From positions 1-64,000 of the forward strand of contig NZ_BCVE01000001.1 in NCBI RefSeq assembly GCF_001591585.1: DNA of 64,000 bases, written 5' to 3'. The position numbers were made by a program, and so were the translations under genes. Below, piece by piece: positions 1 through 9,279 of the stretch (positions are counted from its first letter, which is position 1; each line of letters opens with the position of its first letter). Source of the stretch: Niallia circulans NBRC 13626. GTDB lineage: Bacteria > Bacillota > Bacilli > Bacillales > Cytobacillaceae. The notes below the pieces were generated by a model, which saw only the letters and a program-made list of their open reading frames with translations, was not told the DNA's origin and made no database searches.

Positions 1-389
1 TGACAAAACCTTTCAGTGTAGGAATTTTATTGGCGAAGATAAATGCCATTTTAAGGCGAACAAAGCATATTTCGGATGATGAAAACAAAATAGAAGATGG
101 AAAACTGATTTTGTTAGAAGACAGTTTAAAGCTGCAATATGAAAATCAAACAGTAGAACTTTCAAAGAATGAATATAAAATCATAAAACTATTGTTGCAA
201 AATTCGGGAAAACTGGTCAGTAGAGATGCCTTATTTGATGCGTTGACGGACTATAACAAGTTCGTGGCTGAAAATACACTTAATGTAAATATTTCTAGAA
301 TAAAGAATAAGTTAAAAGAATTAGGCCTCGAACATGTCATCACAACCAAAAGGGGATTAGGTTATGTCCTTCATTCAACTGATTACTAA
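1..389 (+). CDS. Response regulator, OmpR/BceR-like (5'-truncated by window edge)
   Basis: The reading frame is already open at the left edge and reads TKPFSVGILLAKINAILRR, the end of an OmpR-type receiver domain where the Thr-Lys-Pro-Phe contains the conserved lysine. A winged-helix DNA-binding domain follows (ELSKNEYKIIKLLL to TTKRGLGYVL). In Bce-type systems such a regulator activates a peptide-antibiotic ABC transporter; here the kinase, ATPase and permease genes follow directly, which supports that role. The kinase gene starts inside this one (26-base overlap), so the two are probably translationally coupled. The phosphorylated Asp is off the window. Confidence 0.9.
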   Translation, partial: TKPFSVGILLAKINAILRRTKHISDDENKIEDGKLILLEDSLKLQYENQTVELSKNEYKIIKLLLQNSGKLVSRDALFDALTDYNKFVAENTLNVNISRIKNKLKELGLEHVITTKRGLGYVLHSTDY

Positions 390-1371
390 TGTGATACAAG
401 ATAAGAAAGTAATCATCTTTGTTTACATCATTAATACTTTCCTAATCGTATCTTTCTATGTGCTATTACTAGGCACTGAAGAGTTTTTATATCCGATTCT
501 ATTGAGTAGTGTCCTATTCATCCTTTATTTAGGATACGAAATTTATAATTATCATAAATTTGCAAACGATATCGAGGATGGTCGGAAAAGTCCTAACTAT
601 ACCACTAATTTTATGAATAACAAAGCCAAACTTGTCTTTACTACCCTTCGCGAAGTCCATCAGGAATATAACAGAAAGTTCTATGACAATAAAGTGAAAC
701 AGAACCATAAGAATGCCCTATTTTCTCAATGGATTCACAATATGAAAACCTCTGTATCCGTCATTCACCTTGCTTGTGAAGTAAGCCTCTCCGAAAGAGA
801 AAATGATGAATATATGGAAGATATCAAAGATGAAAATGATATTTTAAAAAAGAATTTGGAGGAAGCGTTAAATTTACTTAGAATTGAAGAATTTTCAAGT
901 GATTTTATTGCTCAACAATTGCCATTAAAAGAGCTTGTCTATCAAGCGCTGAATGAAAGAAGAAGAGAAATGAGGTATAAAGGTATTCATCCTCTGGTAT
1001 ATATTCCAGATGCATTGGAAATCTTAACGGATAAAAAATGGGCTCAATATATGATTGAACAAATTTTATCAAATGCTATTAAGTATTCTATTGCAGAGAA
1101 AAACCAACCAATCGTTATTCAAGCAATAGAAGAAGAAGACTACGTCATTCTTTCAATTAGGGACGAGGGAATTGGTATAGATGAGAAGGATATCAACCGT
1201 GTATTTGATCCTTTTTTTACTGGCGAAGGTGGAAGACGCGACAGAAATGCTACAGGAATTGGGCTTTATATGGTGAAACTTATTTCTGACCGATTAGGAC
1301 ATAAAATAAAAATTCAATCACAAAAAGACAAAGGAACTACTGTGCAAATTACTTTTCTTGCAAAACTGTAA
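364..1371 (+). CDS. Sensor histidine kinase, BceS-like intramembrane-sensing type
   Basis: This 335-residue protein has two hydrophobic helices near residues 16-37 and 42-58 with almost no external loop, as in intramembrane-sensing kinases that read the state of a partner ABC permease. The dimerisation/H-box is QWIHNMKTSVSVI (His125). The ATPase domain shows an N-box (QILSNAIKYS), G1 box (DEGIGIDEKDINRVFDPFF) and G2 box (ATGIGLYMVK). It lies between its regulator and a BceAB-type transporter, so the likely signal is a cell-wall-active peptide sensed through the permease. The exact ligand cannot be seen. Confidence 0.92.
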   Translation: MSFIQLITNVIQDKKVIIFVYIINTFLIVSFYVLLLGTEEFLYPILLSSVLFILYLGYEIYNYHKFANDIEDGRKSPNYTTNFMNNKAKLVFTTLREVHQEYNRKFYDNKVKQNHKNALFSQWIHNMKTSVSVIHLACEVSLSERENDEYMEDIKDENDILKKNLEEALNLLRIEEFSSDFIAQQLPLKELVYQALNERRREMRYKGIHPLVYIPDALEILTDKKWAQYMIEQILSNAIKYSIAEKNQPIVIQAIEEEDYVILSIRDEGIGIDEKDINRVFDPFFTGEGGRRDRNATGIGLYMVKLISDRLGHKIKIQSQKDKGTTVQITFLAKL

Positions 1372-1458
1372 GATTGCGAGATGAAAATCGATTTTAACTT
1401 CCTGCTTCTCCCTATATTCTTTAGGTAATCAATCTTTGAATTATTGGAGGATTTTACT

Positions 1459-2217
1459 ATGGAAGTTTTAAAAGTAAATGATCTATCAAAAGTGTATAAC
1501 TCATTTAAAGGAGCAAAAGAAGTTACTGCCTTAAATGGAATAAATCTTTGTGTGCATAGTGGAGATTTTGTTGGAATTATGGGACCCAGCGGAAGTGGAA
1601 AGACTACCCTGTTAAATTTATTATCGGGAATTGATCAATCCACTTCTGGAGAAGTCTTTATAGAAGATAAAAATATAACTGAATTATCAATGGAGGAAAT
1701 GGCTTTATTTAGAAGACAAAGTGTTGGCTATATATTTCAAGACTTTAACTTACTTGATAGCCTTACTATTTCTGAAAATATTGCTCTACCTTTAATATTA
1801 GATAAAGTTGACCCCAATAAAATCAACATAAAGCTTAAAGAGCTTGTAGCCTTTTTTGAAATCGAACATATCCAAAATAAATATCCTTATCATATTTCTG
1901 GGGGACAAAAACAAAGAGCTGCCGCGGCAAGAGCACTAATTAATGATCCGGCGATAGTATTCGCCGATGAACCAACGGGAAATCTCGATTCGAAGTCTTC
2001 AAAAAACATTATGAACACATTAAAAAAAATTAATGAGGAAAAAAACAGCACGGTTTTGATGGTTAGCCATGACCCCTTCGCCGCATCTTTTTGCAAAAGA
2101 ATCATTTTTATAAAAGATGGAGCTATTAAGATGGAAATTGCATCGAATGGAGACAGAAAGGAATTTTTCGATCGAATTTTAGAAGCAGAAAGTATGATTG
2201 GGGGAGGAAATGAATGA
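1459..2217 (+). CDS. ABC transporter ATP-binding protein, BceA/MacB-like
   Basis: The ATPase subunit has a Walker A (GPSGSGKTTLLN), Q-loop (FQDFNLLD), signature ISGGQKQRAAAARAL, Walker B (IVFADEP) and H-loop (VSHDP). The family pairs with FtsX-type permeases and acts in peptide-antibiotic detoxification and signalling. I chose the ATG at 1459 because GGAGG lies 8 bases before it; an upstream TTG at 1444 would itself be part of that binding site. The gene ends in a 4-base ATGA overlap with the permease gene, a sign of coupled translation. Confidence 0.93.
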   Translation: MEVLKVNDLSKVYNSFKGAKEVTALNGINLCVHSGDFVGIMGPSGSGKTTLLNLLSGIDQSTSGEVFIEDKNITELSMEEMALFRRQSVGYIFQDFNLLDSLTISENIALPLILDKVDPNKINIKLKELVAFFEIEHIQNKYPYHISGGQKQRAAAARALINDPAIVFADEPTGNLDSKSSKNIMNTLKKINEEKNSTVLMVSHDPFAASFCKRIIFIKDGAIKMEIASNGDRKEFFDRILEAESMIGGGNE

Positions 2218-4286
2218 ATTTCTCTTCCATCGTTTATAAAAATTTAAAATACAATTTAACCCGTTATATTTCTTTTTACCTAGTAAACAGCTTTATTGTA
2301 GCCGTTTTATTTATGTATGGGACTTTGTATTTTAACGATAGTATCCCTGTTAATATAAAAAACATTCTTAATTTTACATTTGTTGCTCTTGTGCTGTTTT
2401 GTATTATCTTTATTTCATATACACAAACCTTTTTTGTGAAATTCAGAGGAAAAGAGTTCGGGGTATACTTGACATTGGGAATGACGACACGAGATCTCAA
2501 AAAAATGATTCGCCGAGAAAATATTATTATTATTTCTATCTCATTGTCAACAGGAATTGCAGCTGGTTTGCTTTTTTCTAGGATGTTTTATTTAATACTA
2601 AGTAAAGTGTTAGTAAATATTGAATATAGCATCAGCTTTAATACTTTTTTTCTTACAATCACTGTCTTCTTACCTATTTTTATTATCAGTACATTTTTTA
2701 CAGAGAGATATTTGACGAAACTTTCAATTATTGAAGTTATTCAATCGAGCTCGAAAAAAGAGATAGCTACTGCTTCCAATCCTATTATAGGTTTTATATC
2801 CATTATTGTTTTTGCTATAGCATTATATCTCTTGCCGAAAATATACACAGGTGACATCTTTGATGGAAAGAAAGTGATTTTTACATTTTGTGCCATAGCG
2901 ACATTAGTTGGACCATTCTTTATTATCGGTACGCTGATCAGTACACTTCGTTCGGTCATCCGTAAATACCCAAGCAGTTACAATAATAATTTGTTGGTTC
3001 TTTCCAATCTGGAGCACCGTTTTTTATCATACCGGACGATTCTTTATGTCGTTACTCTGATGGTGTCTATCGGCATTTTTTTGATTGGAACCGGTTATAC
3101 GATTCATAAAAATACGGTTACATTTAATGATTTGGAAAGACCATATGACTTTATGTTCGTCGAAAACGATAAATATAATCATATTTCGCAGGAAGAGATA
3201 CGGAAAGTAATCGAAGATAATGGAGGAGAGATTAAGGATTATACTGTCTTAAACTATCTTTCATTACCGATATACAAAATGAAGGATCATAAAGTGCAGA
3301 CGGGTGAACGCACGTATTCTAACAGTGTGATTATTAGTGAAAGCAATTACAACAAGCATATGGGGACAAACAAAGACATACAAAGAGGATACATGTTAGA
3401 TGTTTTTCTTGATGGTGGAGAGGTTCAAACAAAACCTACTGAAGATATAATGTTTTTAATGAATAGAAAAAGTATTCAAAGCCCAGGTAAACAATTTAAT
3501 GATACAAATATTACGATGGATTCTTCAGACTTCTTTCATCGTGTTCCTGCTTCGGATCTATTTATTGTCCCTAAAGAACATATATTGAATGAAAAAGCTC
3601 AATTGACAAATTTAGAATATACCAATGCCTATTCAACATATCACGCTTATGTAGTAAATGATAAAGACTATGAAATGATCAAAAGAAAAAGCGATTATAG
3701 CGATCCTTCCAAGTATCATTTAATAAATCTTTCTAACGGTGATAACTACAAAGTTTTCTCTGGAATACTCGATGCATTACGAAAAGTAAATCATGCTGAT
3801 GAAGAAATATGGAAGAACAAATCTTTTTTAGGCGGACCGATAAATGAAAAGACCATGCTGGAAGCATATCGACCTTTCTCTAAAATGGAAAAAGTAGAAA
3901 GAGATAAAGAAGTAAATGGCGTTTTTTATTTCTCGATGGCCTTTTTAGGCTCATTACTTCTAATTTCTTCAAGTATTGTGCTACTTTATAAAATTGTAAC
4001 AGATATAGCCGAAGAAAAGTTGCAAATCACTATTCTGAGAAAAATCGGAATCACCAACCGTGAGATGAAAAAGCATTTGACCAAACAGTTGAAACTTATA
4101 TTTTTTGTGCCAACCCTGTTTGGTATCACTATGGCAATGTATTATATTGCATTAATTAATACCAACTACTCAAAAATCAATTATACGATGATGCAGGCAT
4201 TATTAGTGGTAGGAATGTATATTTTGTTGCAGATCCTATTTTACTTTGGATTAAGGAGGCAGTATCTTTCTAATTTAAACGAATAG
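2214..4286 (+). CDS. ABC transporter permease, BceB-like (FtsX family)
   Basis: This 690-residue permease has the Bce layout: about six helices in the first 300 residues, a large external domain (about residues 310-560) between helices 7 and 8, and FtsX-like helices at the C terminus (about 570-680). In the family the external domain binds peptide antibiotics or their lipid II-cycle targets, and the permease also conveys signal to the cognate kinase. The gene overlaps the ATPase gene by 4 bases and is followed by a terminator, so it closes the four-gene unit. Which peptide it handles is unknown. Confidence 0.92.
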   Translation: MNFSSIVYKNLKYNLTRYISFYLVNSFIVAVLFMYGTLYFNDSIPVNIKNILNFTFVALVLFCIIFISYTQTFFVKFRGKEFGVYLTLGMTTRDLKKMIRRENIIIISISLSTGIAAGLLFSRMFYLILSKVLVNIEYSISFNTFFLTITVFLPIFIISTFFTERYLTKLSIIEVIQSSSKKEIATASNPIIGFISIIVFAIALYLLPKIYTGDIFDGKKVIFTFCAIATLVGPFFIIGTLISTLRSVIRKYPSSYNNNLLVLSNLEHRFLSYRTILYVVTLMVSIGIFLIGTGYTIHKNTVTFNDLERPYDFMFVENDKYNHISQEEIRKVIEDNGGEIKDYTVLNYLSLPIYKMKDHKVQTGERTYSNSVIISESNYNKHMGTNKDIQRGYMLDVFLDGGEVQTKPTEDIMFLMNRKSIQSPGKQFNDTNITMDSSDFFHRVPASDLFIVPKEHILNEKAQLTNLEYTNAYSTYHAYVVNDKDYEMIKRKSDYSDPSKYHLINLSNGDNYKVFSGILDALRKVNHADEEIWKNKSFLGGPINEKTMLEAYRPFSKMEKVERDKEVNGVFYFSMAFLGSLLLISSSIVLLYKIVTDIAEEKLQITILRKIGITNREMKKHLTKQLKLIFFVPTLFGITMAMYYIALINTNYSKINYTMMQALLVVGMYILLQILFYFGLRRQYLSNLNE

Positions 4287-4366
4287 CAAATTCTTAAATA
4301 AGTAATTCTCATATCAAGCCTACAGTAATAATCTTACTCAATCGAGCCCTTTCCTGAAGTAACGAA

Positions 4367-4400
4367 AAAAGCCCAATTTCACCTGAGAAATTGGGCTTTT
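4367..4400 (+). terminator. Intrinsic terminator after the Bce-type module
   Basis: A perfect 14-bp stem, AAAAGCCCAATTTC with GAAATTGGGCTTTT, has a 6-base loop and ends in TTTT. The A-run on the 5' side means it could also work on the other strand. Confidence 0.85.
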
Positions 4401-4411
4401 AATATAGGAAT

Positions 4412-4848
4412 CGAGTTTCATTATTAGAAGCAGCTGAAGATATTGATATTATTATTCATTGTGCGGCTTATTTAGGCGAGGATTTAGAGAAAGCGATGAA
4501 TTCAAATGTAATTGGTTGGAAAATTTAGCGAGTGTAGCAATAGAAGCAGGTATAAAGAGATTTGTACCTATATCAACTTTATCCGTTTACGGCGAGCCAA
4601 TAGTGGGATCTTTTGATGAAAATTCACCAATTAAAGAAAGTCATCCGGAAGTATACATTAAGACTAAAGCCCCATCTGAAAGAATTCTAAATAATTATAA
4701 AGAGAAGGGACTCGACTTAATCATTTTAAGACCGGGAGCGATTTGAGCAGAGAAAAACTCCTATTGGGGAGATAAACAAGTTGAATGGATGATAAATTCC
4801 GACATTGTTAACTGGGTAAATCCAGATGACCTTATACCAATTTTCTAA
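4412..4848 (+). pseudogene. Decayed NAD-dependent epimerase/dehydratase
   Basis: Two frames together give an extended-SDR protein. One frame from 4418 reads AAEDIDIIIHCAAYLGEDLE and ends at a stop after MNSNVIGWKI. The other continues as LENLASVAIEAGIKRFVPIS, then STLSVYGEP and ILRPGAI, where a TGA (4744-4746) interrupts the place where a family member would continue with a tyrosine and glycine. After that stop the same frame continues (AEKNSYWGDKQVEWMINSD) to a TAA at 4848. The N-terminal Rossmann start is absent. With one frameshift, one nonsense codon and a lost 5' end this is clearly non-functional. Confidence 0.8.
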
Positions 4849-4944
4849 CAATATAAATACAATCTGAATATATAGTTTTATTTATATTCAGATGGAAATT
4901 GTTACAGGCTGCGCAAAGCTATTACTAGAAGATTCTAAAAACAA

Positions 4945-4974
4945 TTTACAAACCGATGGTCGGTATGTTATATT
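4945..4974 (+). promoter_or_regulatory. Promoter with TetR-type operator upstream of the TetR gene
   Basis: A -35-like TTTACA (4945-4950) is followed after 18 bases by TATATT (4969-4974) with an extended TGT motif before it. The spacer holds the inverted repeat ACCGA-TGG-TCGGT (4952-4964), the usual shape of a TetR-family operator. Autorepression of the TetR gene at 5018 is the simplest reading (inference). Confidence 0.6.
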
Positions 4975-5017
4975 CGATATATTCGAAATATTAATTTTAC
5001 ATTACGGAGGGTTGATT

Positions 5018-5608
5018 TTGAAGCAAGATGAGCGAAGACTGCAAACAACAAGACTTCTGCTTGAGAAGACTAAAGAGCTGATACGGGAAAAAGGCTGCGA
5101 TTCGATTACGATGAAGGACATCATGGACAGATCAGGCTTGTCGAAGGGGGCCATTTTCCATTATGTGAAGAGCAAAGACGAACTTTTTGTGTGGGTGCTA
5201 CAAGAGCGGTTAGAAGAAACGAATGAACTTTTTATGAACGTGGTGGAGCAAGGAAGCCGATCATTTGACGAGCCATATCAAAAAATATTTGAGAGTATTT
5301 TGGCCTATGCAGATGCGGATGTAACGAACAAACTGCTGATGTATTTGTTTGGAAAGGAAGAGAAGCCGGTTATTTCAGAAGCGCTCAAGAGGTATTATGA
5401 ACGTTCTGTATTCTTATCTAGACAGTGGATTGAGACAGGTCAAAGGCATGGCGTTATTTTGGAATCAGTTGATGCAGGCAAAACAGCTGAAATGTTCGTT
5501 CTTCTGACAATTGGGCTTCGTGTCCGGTCCACGATACCATCTGTTTCCTCTGTTTTTAGCGCCGCAGATTTCTCATCGTTTATTATCGATATCTTAAAAT
5601 CCCCATAA
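5018..5608 (+). CDS. TetR/AcrR family transcriptional regulator
   Basis: The protein has an N-terminal TetR HTH domain (MKDIMDRSGLSKGAIFHYVKS) and a variable C-terminal ligand/dimer domain. I chose TTG 5018 because CGGAGG ends 7 bases before it; frames further upstream run through the promoter and operator. Downstream lie remains of a DUF2269 membrane protein and a DoxX-like protein, which it probably represses. Codon use is visibly more GC-rich than in flanking genes, suggesting transfer from a higher-GC Firmicute. The inducer is unknown. Confidence 0.87.
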   Translation: MKQDERRLQTTRLLLEKTKELIREKGCDSITMKDIMDRSGLSKGAIFHYVKSKDELFVWVLQERLEETNELFMNVVEQGSRSFDEPYQKIFESILAYADADVTNKLLMYLFGKEEKPVISEALKRYYERSVFLSRQWIETGQRHGVILESVDAGKTAEMFVLLTIGLRVRSTIPSVSSVFSAADFSSFIIDILKSP

Positions 5609-5630
5609 AGGGCGTGAAGGGATAATCAAG

Positions 5631-5946
5631 ATGAGCTTATGGTTAACGGTGCACTAACGGGAGTCGTATTGATGGTTGGAAATATAATTATGGCTGCCTG
5701 TTGGAAATTAGGGAGAATTTGACGAAGAATACAGTTGAAACTCATAGCGCAGTCAAAAACGTACTGCTGACCAATTATATATTTACGGTTCTAGCTCTTC
5801 CACTCCTTAGTGGCTCGGGGAGTATAATGGCTGCACGCTCAGGAAAGCCATTGCCAGGGTTAACTGACTTATATTGTCGCTCTTATTTATTAGTTTTAAC
5901 AGGGATAATTTGGGCTGAATTCTTATTCTTCAGCAGCTTAAAATGA
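5631..5946 (+). pseudogene. Broken DUF2269-like integral membrane protein gene
   Basis: One frame reads GALTGVVLMVGNIIMAACWK and stops at 5720-5722; the shifted frame continues as TVETHSAVKNVLLTNYIFTV and ends in LLVLTGIIWAEFLFFSSLK at 5946. Together they match the hydrophobic layout of small DUF2269-type membrane proteins, with a frameshift near 5700-5720 and probably another near the start (an ATG at 5631 with a good spacing is in a third frame). It follows the TetR gene by 22 bases and may once have been its target. Confidence 0.65.
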
Positions 5947-6097
5947 TTCATTCCGTGAGGAATGCACCGAAAACGGCATTCTCTCTAAGGCATATCAGGA
6001 TGCTTCTTACTTATAGCCGTCTGCGGTTTTATTACAACGCTAATGCACTCGTTACTTTATATCTTATAATAACTAAAGGATTCTAAGGGGGATTTAC

Positions 6098-6532
6098 ATG
6101 ATACCATTTTATGTACTTGTCGCAGCTTTTCTGCTGTTCAAGGCTATGGGCTTGATTGGAGTACTCTATTTCGAAGGATGGCATGCCTCGCTTCAAGGGG
6201 CAGTTGCCGTCATGCTGCTAGTTACCGCATCTGCTCATTGGGGGACAAAGCGTCCGGATTTAATCCGTATGGTACCGCCTGTTTTTCCCAGACCGGATTG
6301 GATTGTGACGGCTACAGGACTGCTTGAAATAGCCGGAGCAATCGGGATTTTGTTTCCGGCCACATCCAAAGTAGCATCTTTAGGATTAGCGGTGCTGCTA
6401 TTGGCAATGTTCCCCGCAAACTTCCGGGCGGCCAGAGACAAATTAACGATAGGGGGGAGACCTGTACCTAAGCTGATTCCCCGAACGGTTCTTCAAATCA
6501 TTTTTCTTACGGCCGTCCTTTTGGCAGGTTGA
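6098..6532 (+). CDS. DoxX-like membrane protein
   Basis: The 144-residue protein has about four hydrophobic helices and the DoxX-like pattern, including SAHWGTKRPDLIRMVPPVFP, then a helix rich in Gly/Ala (ATGLLEIAGAIGILFP) and the ending NFRAARDKLTIGG. An AGGGGG ribosome site precedes the ATG. DoxX-like proteins are poorly characterised and often sit beside TetR regulators and redox genes. It belongs with the more GC-rich TetR cluster and may be the only intact target of that regulator. Confidence 0.75.
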   Translation: MIPFYVLVAAFLLFKAMGLIGVLYFEGWHASLQGAVAVMLLVTASAHWGTKRPDLIRMVPPVFPRPDWIVTATGLLEIAGAIGILFPATSKVASLGLAVLLLAMFPANFRAARDKLTIGGRPVPKLIPRTVLQIIFLTAVLLAG

Positions 6533-6905
6533 ACCTACTATGTGAAAAAACAGCTCCATTTGAAGGGTCTAAAAAACAGCTATAGACATAGAACTCCTTC
6601 TTTCACTAGTGTGGAATAGTTAAAATCCAGCTCCAATTTGGCTGCCTTTTCTTATTCGCTAAAGGGAACTTAGTTTTATAAGAGATGACATAAAATTAAA
6701 CTGGCTGTAATATAACAAGACTGCTGTTATGTAGTCTTGTTTTTATGAAATAAAGGATGGATTTCCAAAATTATATTAAAAATTATGCTTAAATCACTTA
6801 CGGACACTGTAATAGATGAAAAAAGCCTTCTTGTATCACAAACGGAGGTTAGTTTAAGCTGGTATAATAAAGAAATCTAAATTATTTTAAGGAGCTTTAA
6901 TAATT
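6533..6905 (+). other. Intergenic region with promoter for the MDR gene
   Basis: I see no gene here. It holds the terminator at 6714-6744 and an extended -10 (TGG then TATAAT, 6860-6868) about 37 bases before the TTG start at 6906. A second AACGGAGG stretch at 6841 is not followed by an open frame of useful length. Confidence 0.4.
6714..6744 (+). terminator. Intrinsic terminator
   Basis: The stem AACAAGAC / GTCTTGTT has a 12-base loop and runs into TTTT. It probably ends transcription from the DoxX side. Confidence 0.65.
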
Positions 6906-7898
6906 TTGAATACGAAATGTATTAAATTCTACGAATTCGGCAGTCCTAAAAAAGTGTTAAAAGTTGAATATAAAAGCATACAACCATTAAAAGATAATGA
7001 AATCCTTGTACGGATGCTAGCGCGACCTATAAATCCTTCTGACTTAATTCCAATTAGAGGAGCATATTCACATCGAATTTCTTTGCCTAATATTCCCGGT
7101 TATGAGGGAATTGGGATTGTAGAAGAAGTAGGTCCTTTAGTTTCCAAAAATTATATTGGGAAACGTGTTTTACCATTACGAGGGGAAGGTACTTGGCAAG
7201 AACTTGTAAGGACGTCTGCAGAATTTGCAGTTCCAATACCTGATTCCATTGATCATTTTACCGCATCACAAATGTATATAAATCCCATTACAGCGTGGGT
7301 GACTTGTACGGAAATTTTAAAACTAAATTCCAATGATGTTTTGCTGGTTAATGCTTGTGGGTCTTCTATTGGGCATATTTTTGCCCAATTATCCAAGATA
7401 TTAGGTTTTCGATTAATTGCTGTGACTAGAAATAATAAACATACAGAAGACCTACTACAACTTGGTGCATCATATGTTATTAATACTTCTAAAGTTCCAC
7501 TTTATAGTACAATTATGGAGTTAACAAATGGAATTGGTGCGGATGCTGCCATTGACTGTGTTGGAGGTTCATCTGGAAACGATTTGGCTTTTTGTGTACA
7601 TCCTAATGGGAATTTTTTAAGCATAGGGCTTTTATCTGGAATACAAGTAAACTGGGCAGAAATTGTAAATAAAGCTAAAGTGAATGCTAATATGTTTCAT
7701 TTGCGTAATTGGAATAAGAATGTCCCTACAAAAAAATGGCACGAGACCTTTAGTCACTTGATAAGACTATTGGATCAGAGAAAATTACATTTTAAGAAGG
7801 TAGATTCTATGCACGACTTTCTGGATATAAAAACGGCTATTGACGTTGTTGAATCTTCCAAAGAAAGAAAGGGGAAAGTATTTTTAACAAGCTTCTAA
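6906..7898 (+). CDS. MDR-superfamily NAD(P)H-dependent oxidoreductase (quinone/enoyl reductase-like)
   Basis: This 330-residue protein has the GroES-like N-terminal half (MLARPINPSDLIPIRGAY; NIPGYEGIGIVEEVG) and a Rossmann half (LVNACGSSIGHIFAQLSKIL). The catalytic-zinc ligands of true alcohol dehydrogenases are absent, so a quinone oxidoreductase or MECR/ETR-like enoyl reductase is more likely. The start is TTG 6906, with AAGGAG 11 bases upstream. It appears monocistronic. The substrate is unknown. Confidence 0.85.
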   Translation: MNTKCIKFYEFGSPKKVLKVEYKSIQPLKDNEILVRMLARPINPSDLIPIRGAYSHRISLPNIPGYEGIGIVEEVGPLVSKNYIGKRVLPLRGEGTWQELVRTSAEFAVPIPDSIDHFTASQMYINPITAWVTCTEILKLNSNDVLLVNACGSSIGHIFAQLSKILGFRLIAVTRNNKHTEDLLQLGASYVINTSKVPLYSTIMELTNGIGADAAIDCVGGSSGNDLAFCVHPNGNFLSIGLLSGIQVNWAEIVNKAKVNANMFHLRNWNKNVPTKKWHETFSHLIRLLDQRKLHFKKVDSMHDFLDIKTAIDVVESSKERKGKVFLTSF

Positions 7899-8199
7899 GT
7901 TAATTCTTCTTCAATTAAGGGGGCTTTGTAATTAGAGAAAAGGCTTTTTTCTTATTAAAATAATGGCAGGATACTCTAACTAAATATATCCACAAAGTAC
8001 CTATAGCATTAAATATTAGAGATATTTGAAACCTTATATGTTATTATTCCGTATACTACTTATAGGAAGGACATTTCCTTTTTATATCACAAAAGTAGCT
8101 TTATTAACGTTTGATTCCATTACACTGACGATACGGATTGTAACAGTTTAACAATCGAGTCTGTTAATTGAGAGTTTTCTAGTGGGAGGTGTTAATAGT
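7899..8199 (+). other. Intergenic region, no gene seen
   Basis: This AT-rich stretch has short open frames only and no recognisable RNA. The end holds the ribosome site for the small membrane protein at 8200. Confidence 0.3.
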
Positions 8200-8412
8200 A
8201 TGTCTAGGTCCATTACAAAATTATTTCTTCACCCAATGTTTCGTTTTTTCTTTTGGTCAGCAGCTGCTTTCTGGCTAATTTTTCTAGGAATATCGTCAAG
8301 CGGCTTGAATCGTTGGATAGATTTTTTATTATCTTTAATTTTCCTTGGTACAGCAATTGAATATGCAGTAAAAAGTGTTGCGTATTATAAAAAAGAACAA
8401 TTAAATAATTGA
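8200..8412 (+). CDS. Small membrane protein of unknown function
   Basis: This 70-residue protein has two predicted membrane helices (FRFFFWSAAAFWLIFLGI and WIDFLLSLIFLGTAIEYAV) and a lysine-rich tail (YYKKEQLNN). GGGAGG lies 10 bases before ATG 8200, which I prefer to a GTG at 8182. I recognise no family beyond small uncharacterised Bacillaceae membrane proteins. Confidence 0.65.
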   Translation: MSRSITKLFLHPMFRFFFWSAAAFWLIFLGISSSGLNRWIDFLLSLIFLGTAIEYAVKSVAYYKKEQLNN

Positions 8413-8622
8413 ACATTTTTATAAAAATTATAAGTGTTTCATAAAGAATCAATTCGTTTTGAAATCTTTTTTCAAAACAAGTTCATTTAATTTAACTTAA
8501 AAAGTGAATTTGTAAATAGTTTTTGAGCCAACAATATTTGAAAGCTACAACAAACTGTTTTCAATAATTTTAATAATTAAAAGTGTGATAAAATGAAAAT
8601 TATTGTTGATTGGGGGAGTAAC

Positions 8623-9153
8623 TTGCGTAAGGTAGAAGTATTGTCATATGATGAGAAATGGAAGCAAATGTTTAAAGAGGAAGCGGCAAAATTACAAACA
8701 ATTTTCGGAAATGAAATTGTAGATATACATCACATAGGCAGTACCTCTGTTCCAGGGTTAAAGGCAAAACCAATAATAGACATAATGCCTGTCGTTAGAG
8801 ATATTAACACCGTTGATAAATATAAAATTTTTATGCAAGAAATTGGCTATGAGCCGAAAGGAGAAAACGGTATACCTAAACGGAGATATTTTCAAAAAGG
8901 TGGGGAAAATCGCACTCATCACGTTCACATTTATCAAACTGGAAGTTATGAAATAAAAAGACACTTGGCTTTTCGTGATTATTTAGTCTTACATACAGAC
9001 GAAATGGAGAAATATGCTGACAGAAAAGAAGAATTGGCTCAACAATTCCCCTATGATATTGAATCATACATAAATGGAAAGAATTATCTTGTTAAGGAAA
9101 TTGAACGAAAATCATTGAATTGGTATGAGACAAACCAAAAATTAATAAAATAG
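8623..9153 (+). CDS. GrpB family protein (UPF0157, nucleotidyltransferase-like)
   Basis: The GrpB core is clear: LSYDEKWKQMF, then IHHIGSTSVPGLKAKPIIDI (the nucleotidyltransferase-like GST...D signature), HHVHIY, and RDYLVLHTDEMEKYADRKEEL. The family is a minimal nucleotidyltransferase fold, often next to or fused with CoaE; its activity is unsettled. I chose TTG 8623 because GGGGGAG ends about 6 bases upstream; ATG 8593 in the same frame would add 10 residues that do not look like family sequence. Confidence 0.88.
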   Translation: MRKVEVLSYDEKWKQMFKEEAAKLQTIFGNEIVDIHHIGSTSVPGLKAKPIIDIMPVVRDINTVDKYKIFMQEIGYEPKGENGIPKRRYFQKGGENRTHHVHIYQTGSYEIKRHLAFRDYLVLHTDEMEKYADRKEELAQQFPYDIESYINGKNYLVKEIERKSLNWYETNQKLIK

Positions 9154-9245
9154 CTAGAAATAAGCTAAGTTGCTACCTAATTTAGCATTTAATATCACAA
9201 TGGATATACGTATTACGCTTATACTAACCGGTGTGTTCGCTTTAT

Positions 9246-9279
9246 AAGGTTAACCAGTTTTTGCTGGTTGACCTTTTTT
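9246..9279 (+). terminator. Intrinsic terminator after the GrpB-family gene
   Basis: A 12-bp stem, AAGGTTAACCAG with CTGGTTGACCTT (one G-T pair), has a 6-base loop and ends in a T run. Confidence 0.85.
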
